From contig ONOU01000006.1 in assembly GCA_900319525.1 (NCBI GenBank), forward strand, positions 50,692-114,691: 64,000 nucleotides of DNA. Reading direction: 5' to 3'. Numbering within the stretch: position 1 is the first letter of the stretch; every line of letters starts with the position of its first letter. The translations under genes were made by a program, and so were the position numbers. Under the pieces are notes generated by a model that saw only the letters and a program-made list of their open reading frames with translations, did not search any database and was not told where the DNA came from. Source of the DNA: an uncultured Prevotellaceae bacterium. Its GTDB lineage: Bacteria > Bacteroidota > Bacteroidia > Bacteroidales > Muribaculaceae. Below, one piece after another: positions 34,180-43,153 of the stretch.

Positions 34180-35703
34180 ATGATGAATGAGAAAGACCAA
34201 CAACTGATTGCCGGCAAGGGCATCACCGAGCCCATGATTGAGGCTCAACTCAAGCGCTTTGAAACTGGTTTTCCTTGGCTCAAATTGGAGTCAGCCGCTA
34301 CCGTTGGAAACGGAATCACCTGTTTGGACCCCAAGCAGCAGATGCAGTGCATCAAGCTGTGGAAGGGATTTCAGTCGGGTGGGGCGTCAATAGAGAAATT
34401 CCAGCCTGCCTCGGGCGCGGCCAGCCGCATGTTCAAGAATCTGTTTGCCTTCATCAATGAGGGCAAGAAGGAGCCCGAGAGCGACTTCGAGCGCCAGTTC
34501 TTTGAGGGCATCACCCAGTTTGCGTTTTATCCCCAGCTCAACAAGACGTGCGTGAACTTGTACAAGAGCAATGTGGAAGAGCTGATGGCATCAGGTCGCT
34601 ATGCCGACGTGCTCAAGGCCCTGTTGATGCCCGAGGGCATGAACTACGGCTCCTTGCCCAAGGCCCTGTTGCGCTTTCACCGTGCCGCTGCAGGCACCGT
34701 GCACACGCCTCTCGAGGAGCACCTCGAGGAGGGTGCCCAGTATGCCGCCGACAGCCATCGCCGCGTGCGCATCCACTTCACCGTTTCGCCTGAGCACCGC
34801 GCGGGGTTTGAAAAACTCATTAAAGCCAAGGTGCCCCTGATGGAGAAGGTGTGGGGCGTGAAGTATGACATCTCGTTGAGCGAGCAGAAGGCATCGACCG
34901 ACACCATCGCCGTCAATATGGACAACACGCCCTACCGTGACGCCAGCGGCAACCTGCTCTTCCGTCCCGCCGGGCATGGTGCCTTGCTCGAGAACCTCAA
35001 CGAGCGCGATGCCGATGTCGTCTTCATCAAGAATGTGGACAACGTGGTGCCCCTGCGCCTGCGCAGCGTCAGCACACGCTACAAGAAGATCATTGGCGGC
35101 TACCTGGTACAGGTGCAGCGACAGGTGAAAAAATACCTCGAAACGTTAGACCGGGGCAATGTCAAGAGCAGCGATCTCAAGGCCATGCTGCGCTATGCCC
35201 GCCAGACCTTGTGCATCAGCGGTGGCGGCACCGACGGCATGGATGATGCGGCCCTGGCTGCATGGTTGCATGACAAGTTCAACAGGCCCATTCGCGTCTG
35301 TGGCGTTGTGCCCAACGAGGGTGAACCCGGCGGTGGCCCCTATCTCGCTTACAATGCCGACGGCACCGCCTCCCCCCAGATTCTCGAGTCGGCCCAGATC
35401 AACCCCGACGACCAGGCCTCCGTCGAGATGATGAAGAGCGGCACGCACTTCAATCCCGTTGATCTTGTGTGCTACATCAAGGATTACAAGGGCATCAAGT
35501 TTGACCTGCGCAAGTTTGTCGACCCCGAGACGGGCTTCATCAGCATCAAGAGCAAGGACGGCGTTGACATCAAGGCGCTGGAGTTGCCCGGTTTGTGGAA
35601 CGGCTCGATGAGCGATTGGATCACCATTTTTGTCGAAGTGCCCATCGACACCTTCAATCCTGTCAAGACCGTCAATGACCTGTTGCGCAAGTCCCATCAG
35701 TAG
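34180..35703 (+). CDS. DUF4301 family protein (Bacteroidota-conserved, nucleotidyltransferase-like)
   Basis: This 507-aa cytoplasmic protein matches the DUF4301 family, conserved in Bacteroidota but of unknown function. Characteristic segments are GASIEKFQPASGAASRMFKN, the central FRPAGHGALLENLNERDADVVFIKNVDNVVP, and the late VCGVVPNEGEPGGGPYLAYN. The central phrase resembles the sugar-nucleotide pyrophosphorylase layout in which a 'FKPGGHG..L..L' and 'NIDN' pair bind the substrate sugar and metal, so a nucleotidyltransferase-like fold is inferred. There is no signal peptide. It has its own promoter and is followed 47 bp later by a thioredoxin gene. Confidence 0.82.
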   Translation: MMNEKDQQLIAGKGITEPMIEAQLKRFETGFPWLKLESAATVGNGITCLDPKQQMQCIKLWKGFQSGGASIEKFQPASGAASRMFKNLFAFINEGKKEPESDFERQFFEGITQFAFYPQLNKTCVNLYKSNVEELMASGRYADVLKALLMPEGMNYGSLPKALLRFHRAAAGTVHTPLEEHLEEGAQYAADSHRRVRIHFTVSPEHRAGFEKLIKAKVPLMEKVWGVKYDISLSEQKASTDTIAVNMDNTPYRDASGNLLFRPAGHGALLENLNERDADVVFIKNVDNVVPLRLRSVSTRYKKIIGGYLVQVQRQVKKYLETLDRGNVKSSDLKAMLRYARQTLCISGGGTDGMDDAALAAWLHDKFNRPIRVCGVVPNEGEPGGGPYLAYNADGTASPQILESAQINPDDQASVEMMKSGTHFNPVDLVCYIKDYKGIKFDLRKFVDPETGFISIKSKDGVDIKALELPGLWNGSMSDWITIFVEVPIDTFNPVKTVNDLLRKSHQ

Positions 35704-35750
35704 ATGACAGTTACATAGATATTCAGATAATAGAATAATACATAATAATA

Positions 35751-36191
35751 GTGAAGAGGATATTATTTGCCCTTTTGTTGGCGTTGGCTGCAATGAGTGT
35801 CAATGCTCAACAGCGTGTTGATAACCCCGATACTGTCTATACCGTCCATTCAATCGATCAGGACAGGTTCAAGGATGTGATTGCCGACTGGGGCGCAGCC
35901 GACTGGAATATGGTGAGCCCCAGGCCCGTAGTTGTCGATTTCTATGCTGACTGGTGTATGCCTTGCCGCCGTTTGGCACCCATCCTGCGCGATGTGGCCC
36001 AAAACTATCATGGTGAGGTGGACTTTTACCGCATCAATGTCGATGATAATCCCGACATCGCCAGCGCGTTTGAGGTGCGCAGCATCCCCATGCTGCTCAT
36101 CTGCCCCTTGCAGGGCGACCCCAGAAGCCTCGTCGGCCTCTATACCATGCAGGAATACATCCGTGTCATCGACCAGACCCTGAAGAAGTAA
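35751..36191 (+). CDS. Periplasmic thioredoxin family protein
   Basis: This 146-aa protein starts at GTG 35751 with a signal peptide (MKRILFALLLALAAMSVNAQ). A thioredoxin domain follows with the redox motif Trp68-Cys69-Met70-Pro71-Cys72 in VVVDFYADWCMPCRRLAP, then NVDDNPDIASAFEVRSIPMLL carrying the cis-Pro loop (SIPML). It probably keeps exported proteins in the right disulphide state or supplies reductant in the periplasm. The WCMPC variant is common in Bacteroidales. It follows the DUF4301 gene by 47 bp and may be transcribed with it. The partner is unknown. Confidence 0.9.
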   Translation: MKRILFALLLALAAMSVNAQQRVDNPDTVYTVHSIDQDRFKDVIADWGAADWNMVSPRPVVVDFYADWCMPCRRLAPILRDVAQNYHGEVDFYRINVDDNPDIASAFEVRSIPMLLICPLQGDPRSLVGLYTMQEYIRVIDQTLKK

Positions 36192-36313
36192 CTGATTGAG
36201 ATAAACCCGTTTCAGCTTGTCCGCTTTCATGCCCAATGCGTGAAGGCCGTAACGGGCTACAGTATTTCAAGAGTATTAATTTCAGGAAGAAACGAGAAAA
36301 AGAGGCGAAATCG

Positions 36314-36344
36314 ATTGTAGATTCAGAAAATTGTTGTAACTTTG
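36314..36344 (+). promoter_or_regulatory. Promoter of the rpsF-rpsR-rplI operon
   Basis: ATTG (36314-36317), 19 nt, TAACTTTG (36337-36344). The leader before rpsF is about 45 nt and A/T-rich. Confidence 0.75.
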
Positions 36345-36394
36345 CCCCGCTTTTTTGGCACAACAATTATTAATTAACTTATTTTTAGCTATTT

Positions 36395-36841
36395 ATGAAC
36401 AAGTACGAAACCGTTTTCATTTTAACTCCCGTTTTGTCTGATGATCAGATGAAGGAAACGGTAGAAAAGTTCAAGGATGTGCTCACCAGCAATGGCGGTA
36501 ACATCGAGAACGAAGAGAACTGGGGATTGCGCAAGCTCGCTTATCCCATCGAGAACAAGAACACTGGTTTTTACACCCTGATCGAGTTTGAGGGTGAGCC
36601 CACCATCGTGGACAAGCTGGAGACCGCTTTCCGTCGCGATGAGAAGGTCATCCGATTCCTCACCTTCCGTCTGGACAAGTACGCTGCCGAGTACGCTATC
36701 AAGCGTCGTGCCGTGCGCAAGGCCAAGCAGGAAGAGCGCGCCGCTCAGGAAGCTGCCGAGAAGGAGGCCGCTGCTGCTGAGCCCGCAGTAGTTGAGGAGG
36801 CTCCTAAGGCCGAGGACGCAGCACCCGCTGCCGAGGCATGA
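36395..36841 (+). CDS. rpsF: 30S ribosomal protein bS6
   Basis: bS6 binds 16S rRNA as a pair with bS18 on the small-subunit platform. The 148-aa protein begins [20 protein letters not shown] and contains [19 protein letters not shown], both typical of S6. The core ends near residue 105 ([17 protein letters not shown]). After it comes a 40-residue Ala/Glu/Lys-rich tail ([18 protein letters not shown] and on), longer than in most bacteria. It is the first gene of the rpsF-rpsR-rplI operon, with 42 bp before rpsR. In other bacteria the S6:S18 complex can bind a hairpin in its own leader; no such structure is obvious in this short leader. Confidence 0.96.
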   Translation: MNKYETVFILTPVLSDDQMKETVEKFKDVLTSNGGNIENEENWGLRKLAYPIENKNTGFYTLIEFEGEPTIVDKLETAFRRDEKVIRFLTFRLDKYAAEYAIKRRAVRKAKQEERAAQEAAEKEAAAAEPAVVEEAPKAEDAAPAAEA

Positions 36842-36883
36842 GAAAAACCAACGAGTAAAACTTAATTAAGGAAGTAAAAAACA

Positions 36884-37171
36884 ATGGCACAAGAACAACA
36901 AAGGCCCTATAACCAGGGCGAAATCCGTTATCTGACTCCCCTGTCGGTTGACACCCGCAAGAAGAAATACTGCCGTTTCAAGCGCAGTGGTATCAAGTAC
37001 ATCGACTACAAGGACCCCGAGTTCCTGAAGAAGTTCCTCAACGAGCAGGGCAAGATCCTGCCTCGCCGCATCACTGGTACCTCGCTGAAGTTCCAGCGCC
37101 GTGTGGCTAAGGCCGTTAAGCGTGCCCGTCATCTGGCATTGCTGCCCTATGTGACCGACTTGATGAAATAA
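36884..37171 (+). CDS. rpsR: 30S ribosomal protein bS18
   Basis: bS18 is a small basic ribosomal protein that forms a heterodimer with bS6. The 95-aa sequence contains [39 protein letters not shown] and [17 protein letters not shown], which are diagnostic. A Bacteroidota-style N-terminal extension ([19 protein letters not shown]) precedes the core. It is the middle gene of the operon, 42 bp after rpsF and 32 bp before rplI. Confidence 0.97.
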   Translation: MAQEQQRPYNQGEIRYLTPLSVDTRKKKYCRFKRSGIKYIDYKDPEFLKKFLNEQGKILPRRITGTSLKFQRRVAKAVKRARHLALLPYVTDLMK

Positions 37172-37203
37172 ACAACACGATTACACAAAGGAGGAAACAA
37201 ACT

Positions 37204-37803
37204 ATGAAGATTATTTTGAAAGAAGATATCGTCAATCTTGGTTTCAAGAACGACGTTGTGGAAGTGAAGAACGGCTATGGCCGCAACTATCTCATCCCCA
37301 CTGGCAAGGCCGTCCTGGCTACCCCCAGCGCACTGAAAATTCACGCCGAGAATCTGCGTCAGCAGGCTCACAAGCTGGCTAAGGTGAAAGCCGATGCCGA
37401 AGAGGCTGCTAAGGCATTTGACGGTGTATCGCTCACCATCCCCGTAAAGGTCAGCCCCACGGGCACCATCTACGGTTCGGTTGGCGCTAACCAGATTCAC
37501 GAGGCTCTGCTCGCTGCTGGTCACAATGTTGACCGCAAGATCGTCAGCGTGCACGAGACCGTGAAGACCCCTGGCAAGTACACCGCCATCGTACGCCTGC
37601 ACAAGGAGGTCGCTGTCGAGATTCCCTTTGAGGTGATCGCCGAGAACGCCGAGGAACTCGCTGCCGAGCGTGCCGCTCGCAAGGCCGAGGAGGCTGCTCA
37701 CCAGGCTGCCCTCGCTGCCGCTAAGGCTGCTGAGGAAGGTGCCGAAGAGGCTCCCGCCGAGGGTGAGGCTCCCGCTGCCGAGGAAGCTCCCGCCGCAGAG
37801 TAA
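37204..37803 (+). CDS. rplI: 50S ribosomal protein bL9 with long C-terminal tail
   Basis: bL9 is a two-domain protein at the base of the L1 stalk. The N-terminal domain is standard (MKIILKEDIVNLGFKNDVVEVKNGYGRNYLIPTGKA region, the 'GDvVeVkdGYaRNyLiPkg' signature). A central helix and the C-terminal domain follow (TIYGSVGANQIHEALLAAGH, EIPFEVIAEN). Ordinary L9 ends near residue 150; this protein has 199 aa because of a tail of about 50 residues made almost only of Ala, Glu and Pro. It closes the ribosomal operon and is followed by a terminator hairpin. A good SD (AGGAGG at 37190-37195) precedes it, unusual in this phylum. Confidence 0.96.
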   Translation: MKIILKEDIVNLGFKNDVVEVKNGYGRNYLIPTGKAVLATPSALKIHAENLRQQAHKLAKVKADAEEAAKAFDGVSLTIPVKVSPTGTIYGSVGANQIHEALLAAGHNVDRKIVSVHETVKTPGKYTAIVRLHKEVAVEIPFEVIAENAEELAAERAARKAEEAAHQAALAAAKAAEEGAEEAPAEGEAPAAEEAPAAE

Positions 37804-37828
37804 TAAAACAACATGATAACGATGAAGA

Positions 37829-37862
37829 CACCGGTCCTGCTCCACATGGCCGGTGCCTTTTC
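37829..37862 (+). terminator. Terminator after rplI
   Basis: The stem CACCGGTC/GGCCGGTG (8 bp with one G-U, 11-nt loop) is followed by CCTTTTC. It lies 26 bp after the rplI stop. Confidence 0.75.
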
Positions 37863-37976
37863 ATTATATCAATTATTCATTATATCAATTATTGAAGGTA
37901 AACCGGTTCACTATGCCGCGACTTCAACAACTAACAAACAGCTAACAACTAACAACTAAACTAACAACTAACAACA

Positions 37977-38270
37977 ATGGTCAAGCACATTGTAATGTTC
38001 AAACTCCAGGGGAGCGACGAGGTCCGCCACGAGACCGCCCTGCGTTTCAAGGCTGCACTCGATGCCCTGCCCGCCCAGATCGACGTTCTCCAGAGCATTG
38101 AAGTCGCCCTGAACGAGAATCCTGCCGAGGACTGGGACATCGTCCTCACCGCCATCGTCCCCACCATGGCCGACGTCTCCATCTATGCCAAGCATCCGGC
38201 ACACGTTGCCGCCGCAGCTATCATCAAGGATGTGAAAGAACTGCGCGCTTGCGTGGACTACAACTGTTAA
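37977..38270 (+). CDS. Dabb (stress-responsive alpha/beta-barrel) domain protein
   Basis: This 97-aa protein is a single Dabb domain: MVKHIVMFKL at the start (the conserved His of the ferredoxin-like barrel), IDVLQSIEVALNENP in the middle, and the family's closing KHPAHVAAAAIIKDV. Dabb proteins form dimeric alpha/beta barrels; some act on polyketides or in stress response, but most are uncharacterised. The leader carries tandem CTAACAACTA repeats, and a 13-bp terminator hairpin follows the gene, so it is a single-gene unit after the ribosomal operon. Confidence 0.88.
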   Translation: MVKHIVMFKLQGSDEVRHETALRFKAALDALPAQIDVLQSIEVALNENPAEDWDIVLTAIVPTMADVSIYAKHPAHVAAAAIIKDVKELRACVDYNC

Positions 38271-38294
38271 GCAAGACGTAACAACCGATAAAGT

Positions 38295-38331
38295 AAAGGC
38301 GGAGCACAGATTGAAGGTGCTCCGCCTTTTT
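38295..38331 (+). terminator. Terminator after the Dabb gene
   Basis: A perfect 13-bp stem (38295-38307 with 38317-38329, AAAGGCGGAGCAC and its complement) has a 9-nt loop and a T run. The flanking A run may also let it act for the convergent gene ending at 38370. Confidence 0.88.
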
Positions 38332-38369
38332 AGGATTCTCTAAAGCCTGTGCTTAGAGGATGAGCGTTC

Positions 38370-40544
38370 TTACTGCTGCTTGGTAGCGGTGAAGGTGATC
38401 TTGCTCTTGTCTTCGGCGTTGGGGTCGAAGGTGATCACGAAGTTGTAGATACCAGCCTCGGTGATCTCGGCCCACCAGTTGCTCGAAGGCCATGCATAGG
38501 TCCAAGCATGGTCCTGAACGACCTTAAACTCGATGGTGGCATAGTCGGTGAACTCTACATCCTCCTTGGTCCAGGTGTAGATGCCATTCTCGCCCTTGAC
38601 CATGTCGTTGGCCTCGTCGGCGGCATTCCAGTTGCTGCCAAACAGGTTCTCGGTACCGGCAACAGTGTAAACGTGCTCAATGGGGTCAACGTCACCGGTC
38701 TTGGTCAGCGTGCAGCTGATGCGCTCAGCATCGTCGGCCTCGGGATTGAAGGTGATGAGGATGTCATAAACGCCTTCCTCGGCTACGTTGGCTACCCAGT
38801 TGTTCATGCCGATGGGCCACTCATAGACGCTCCAGTCGTGGTTACCCACAACCTTGAACTCGAAGTTGCCGTACAGGCTGACACCCGTCTTGCTCCAGGT
38901 GTAGATGCCGTTCTCCTCAACCATGTTGTTGGCCTCGTCGGCGGGATCCCAGTTGCTGCCGAATACGCTCTTGTCACCTACAACGGTGTAAACCATTTCC
39001 TCAACGGGCCAGTTGCCACTCAGCAGGTAGTCAATCAAGGTGGTCACGTCGGCGATATTCACGGTGCCGTCCATGTTGCAGTCGGCCGAAGCGGGAGCTT
39101 GACCGTTGCTCAGCAGTAAGTCGATGAGGGCGGTAACGTCAGCGATGTTGACATTGGTGTCACCATCTACATCACCACGAGCGGCGGAAACCTCCTCATG
39201 CTTTGCAGCGATGAAGTTAACCTCCTCGGTCTCGGGGTTGAAGGTGATGGTCAGGTCATAGATGCCATCAGCATCGCACTCATAGTGCCAGTTGCTCTCG
39301 GGATAGCAGGTGCTCCAGTTGGCGTTCTTGACAACTTTGAACTCAATCACGTCGCCTGCAGCCATCTCAACATCGTTCTTGGTCCAGGTGTAGATGCCAT
39401 CCTCGCCCTTGACCATGTTGTTGGCGGTGTAGCTGGGATTCCACTCGGCGCCGAAGATGGCCTCGGGTTCACCGGCAACGGTGTAGAAGTCCTCGGTAAC
39501 CTCAACGGCGGTTGCGTTGAAGGTGATTTCCTGGGTCTCGGCGTTGAAGGTGATCTTCACGTCATAGTTACCATTCTCGTCGATGGTGGCAATCCAGTTC
39601 TGGCTGGGATAAGCGATGTTCCAGTTGTGGTCTTCAACGACCTTGAACTCGATGTTGCCAGCGGTGAGCTCAACATTGTTCTTGGTGAAGGTGTAGAGAC
39701 CCTCAACAAGCTTCATGTTGTTGTCTTCGTTAGCAGCGTCCCACTCGGTGCCGAACAGGGCAGCGCTGCTACCGGCTACGGTGTAGGTGTGAACGTCGGT
39801 GTCGGGAATTTCCTCAACGAGGGTCAGCTCGCAAGCCACATCCTTGGTCTCGGCGTTGAAGGTAATCTTCACGTTGTAGATACCCTTAACAGCAACAGTC
39901 TGAATGTAGTTGCTGGCGGGATAAGCCTCACCCCACGAGTGGTTAACGACAACCTTGAATTCGAACGAGCCTTTAGAGAGCTCAACATTGTCTTTGCTCC
40001 AGGTGTATAGGCCGTCAACCAGGGTCATGTCGTTTTCGGCATTACCCTGAGCCCAAGTGGTGCCGAACAAAGCAGCGTTGCTACCGGCTACAGTGTAAGT
40101 GTCGCCGCCAACGTGGGGCTGCTCAAAATTGCCGTCAACCTTGAATTTGCTGTTGGACGAATCGTAGGTCACGGTGTAGCTCTCGCCCTTAATACCCATG
40201 AAGTAGTAAGCGCCATTGTCGCCGCCGGCCTTCTGGGTCTCGATCCAGTTGGTATCTTCAATTTTGATGTTGCCACTGGTGGGGCCAATACGCATGGTGT
40301 TGTTGAACTCGGTCCAGTCTGTGCCGCGGCCGTCAGCAAACACAAAATAAACGGTTGCACTTTCAGCATCCTCGGCAATGGTCATATCGTAGGTGTAAAC
40401 ACCATTGCCACTATCGAACATCTCATGGCCGCCGTTAAAAGCCCAGCCGCCCAGAGGTCCGTCACCCACAATGTAGACTGCCGCATTGGCATTCAGGCCA
40501 ACGAGGGCAATCATGATGGATAAAACAAACGTTAATTTCTTCAT
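38370..40544 (-). CDS. Secreted multi-repeat protein with internal dockerin-like module
   Basis: Started at ATG 40544 (MKKLTFVLSIMIALVGLNANA, signal peptide) this is a 724-aa secreted protein. An N-terminal beta domain (about 22-145, VYIVGDGPLGGWAFNGGHEM) resembles SusE/F-like starch-binding Ig modules. Five related repeats of about 100 residues follow, each starting YTVAG/YTVVG and holding ...FG..W....NM...GIYTW.K..VE....EFKVV..H.W...YP..NW (starts near 147, 252, 351, 517 and 625). Between repeats 3 and 4 (about 455-515) sits a dockerin type I-like pair: RGDVDGDTNVNIADVTALID and CNMDGTVNIADVTTLIDYLL, with two Ca2+-loop Asp patterns. The repeats may bind carbohydrate; the function is not known. 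It is convergent with the Dabb gene. Confidence 0.78.
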   Translation of the reverse strand: MKKLTFVLSIMIALVGLNANAAVYIVGDGPLGGWAFNGGHEMFDSGNGVYTYDMTIAEDAESATVYFVFADGRGTDWTEFNNTMRIGPTSGNIKIEDTNWIETQKAGGDNGAYYFMGIKGESYTVTYDSSNSKFKVDGNFEQPHVGGDTYTVAGSNAALFGTTWAQGNAENDMTLVDGLYTWSKDNVELSKGSFEFKVVVNHSWGEAYPASNYIQTVAVKGIYNVKITFNAETKDVACELTLVEEIPDTDVHTYTVAGSSAALFGTEWDAANEDNNMKLVEGLYTFTKNNVELTAGNIEFKVVEDHNWNIAYPSQNWIATIDENGNYDVKITFNAETQEITFNATAVEVTEDFYTVAGEPEAIFGAEWNPSYTANNMVKGEDGIYTWTKNDVEMAAGDVIEFKVVKNANWSTCYPESNWHYECDADGIYDLTITFNPETEEVNFIAAKHEEVSAARGDVDGDTNVNIADVTALIDLLLSNGQAPASADCNMDGTVNIADVTTLIDYLLSGNWPVEEMVYTVVGDKSVFGSNWDPADEANNMVEENGIYTWSKTGVSLYGNFEFKVVGNHDWSVYEWPIGMNNWVANVAEEGVYDILITFNPEADDAERISCTLTKTGDVDPIEHVYTVAGTENLFGSNWNAADEANDMVKGENGIYTWTKEDVEFTDYATIEFKVVQDHAWTYAWPSSNWWAEITEAGIYNFVITFDPNAEDKSKITFTATKQQ

Positions 40545-40753
40545 GTTAAAATAGTTTATTAAGTTGAACAAAAAAGTTGGTTTGTTTCGTGTACCTGAAA
40601 CAGTTAATGTCGCTCAAAATTACAATAAGTTTAAATAATACATTATAAAAAAAGAGCTTTTTGTGTTAATTTGTTGCGCAAACGATTGCACGATAGCGGG
40701 CTGATGCCATCGTGTTATCATGTGTGAAAACGAGCAAAATGATACTTCCTCAA

Positions 40754-42049
40754 TTATTCGGCTTTGCCCATCAATTCAAACGGCAGTGCCTGGGTGATGC
40801 GTACGTCGGCAAACTGGCCGATGGCAAGGGGCTTGTCCTTGCTGATAAGTACTTCGGGATCGACCTCGGGGCTGTCCCACTGGGTGCGGCCCACATAATA
40901 ATCTTCTTCTTCGCGATCAACAATCACCTTGAGGGTCTGGCCCACCTTCTGCTCCTGGATTTCCATCGAGATGCCCTCTTGTAGGGCCATGAGTTGCTGC
41001 AGGCGTTCCTGTTTCACCTCCTGCGGGATGTCGTCGTTCAGGTGCTCGGCGGCCCACGTCCCGGCCTCTTCGCTGTAGGCGAACGCGCCCATGCGCTCAA
41101 ACCGTGCCTCGCGCGTGAAGTCCATCAGTTCTTCAAATTCCTTCTCACCTTCGCCAGGGAATCCCACCATCAGGGTGGTGCGGATGTGGATGCCTGGTAC
41201 CTCACGGCGCAAGCGGGCCAGCAGGTCCAGGGTCTCCTTGCGGCCGATGTGACGGCGCATGTTGGCCAACACCTTGTCGCTGATGTGCTGCAAGGCGATG
41301 TCCAGGTAGCTGCACACGTTGTCGCGCTGGGCCATCACGGGCAGGATGTCATAGGGGAACTGGGTGGGGTAGGCATAGTGCAGGCGTATCCATTCCACGC
41401 CCTGGATGTCGGCCATGCGGTCGATGAGTTCGGGCAGCATCATGCGGCCCTCAAGATCCATGCCATAGGACGACAGGTCCTGTGCGATGACATTAAACTC
41501 CTTCACGCCGCTATCGGCCAGCCTGCTCACCTCGTCAAGCAACTGCTGCATCGGTACCGATGTATGGCGTCCAGTAATGAGGGGGATGGCACAGAAGGCG
41601 CAAAACCGGTTGCAGCCCTCCGAAATCTTCATGTAGCAGTAGTGGCTGGGTGTGGTCAGGAGACGCTCATGGGCCAGGTCGTCGCGGTAGGCGTGCCCCA
41701 GGTCGTTGAGCATCCCTTTCCAGTCAAACTTGCCATAGAACCGGTCCACCTCGGGCAATGCCTCGATGAGATCGGCGCGGAAGCGCTCAGCGAGGCATCC
41801 CATCACGATCAGGCTGCGTATCTTGCCCTCGCGCTTGGCTTCACCCAGTTGCAGGATGGTGTCGATGGACTCCTGCTGGGCGTCGGCGATAAAGCCGCAA
41901 GTGTTGACCACGACGGTTTCGGCGTCGATGCGGCTCGGATTGTGTTCTACATGATATCCGGCTGCTTGGAACTGGCGCATCAAGTGTTCGCTGTCCACAA
42001 GATTCTTGGAACAGCCCAGCGAGATAATGTCAATCTTGTTTTTTCTCAT
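40754..42049 (-). CDS. rimO: Ribosomal protein S12 methylthiotransferase RimO
   Basis: RimO is a radical-SAM enzyme that adds a methylthio group to Asp (position 88 in E. coli) of ribosomal protein uS12. The 431-aa protein has the N-terminal UPF0004 domain with Cys13, Cys51 and Cys85 (ISLGCSKNLVDSE, NTCGFIADAQQES, MGCLAERF), the radical-SAM triad Cys146-x3-Cys150-x2-Cys153 in GCNRFCAFCAIPLITG, and a C-terminal TRAM domain (DREEEDYYVGRTQWDSPEVD). These are diagnostic for RimO rather than MiaB. It follows ftsY by 37 bp on the same strand; the gap holds a 9-bp CTAG repeat. Confidence 0.96.
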   Translation of the reverse strand: MRKNKIDIISLGCSKNLVDSEHLMRQFQAAGYHVEHNPSRIDAETVVVNTCGFIADAQQESIDTILQLGEAKREGKIRSLIVMGCLAERFRADLIEALPEVDRFYGKFDWKGMLNDLGHAYRDDLAHERLLTTPSHYCYMKISEGCNRFCAFCAIPLITGRHTSVPMQQLLDEVSRLADSGVKEFNVIAQDLSSYGMDLEGRMMLPELIDRMADIQGVEWIRLHYAYPTQFPYDILPVMAQRDNVCSYLDIALQHISDKVLANMRRHIGRKETLDLLARLRREVPGIHIRTTLMVGFPGEGEKEFEELMDFTREARFERMGAFAYSEEAGTWAAEHLNDDIPQEVKQERLQQLMALQEGISMEIQEQKVGQTLKVIVDREEEDYYVGRTQWDSPEVDPEVLISKDKPLAIGQFADVRITQALPFELMGKAE

Positions 42050-42055
42050 GAAAGT

Positions 42056-42086
42056 CTAGATCATCTAGATATACTAGTACATCTAG

Positions 42087-42091
<5 letters not shown>
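42056..42091. repeat. 9-bp tandem CTAG repeat between ftsY and rimO
   Basis: Four units of nine bases each begin with CTAG at 42056, 42065, 42074 and 42083 (CTAGATCAT, CTAGATATA, CTAGTACAT, CTAGTTACT). They fill the whole leader before rimO, running into the ftsY stop codon. Confidence 0.8.
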
Positions 42092-43052
<961 letters not shown>

Positions 43053-43081
43053 ATTTACGTCCGTTTTTTGATATTTGGGTA

Positions 43082-43114
43082 CAAAGGTACAACTTTTTTG
43101 GCATTATAGCCAAG
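43082..43114 (-). promoter_or_regulatory. Promoter of ftsY-rimO
   Basis: On the minus strand CTTG (43111-43114), 21 nt, TACCTTTG (43082-43089). It lies 30 bp before the ftsY ATG and overlaps the divergent promoter at 43097-43128. Confidence 0.75.
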
Positions 43115-43128
43115 TTTCATTAACTTTG
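43097..43128 (+). promoter_or_regulatory. Promoter of the carboxylesterase gene
   Basis: TTTG (43097-43100), 20 nt, TAACTTTG (43121-43128), 26 bp before the ATG. It overlaps the ftsY promoter, so the two polymerase sites probably exclude each other. Confidence 0.8.
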
Positions 43129-43153
43129 CGCTCATCAATTTGTTTAGTAAGAT

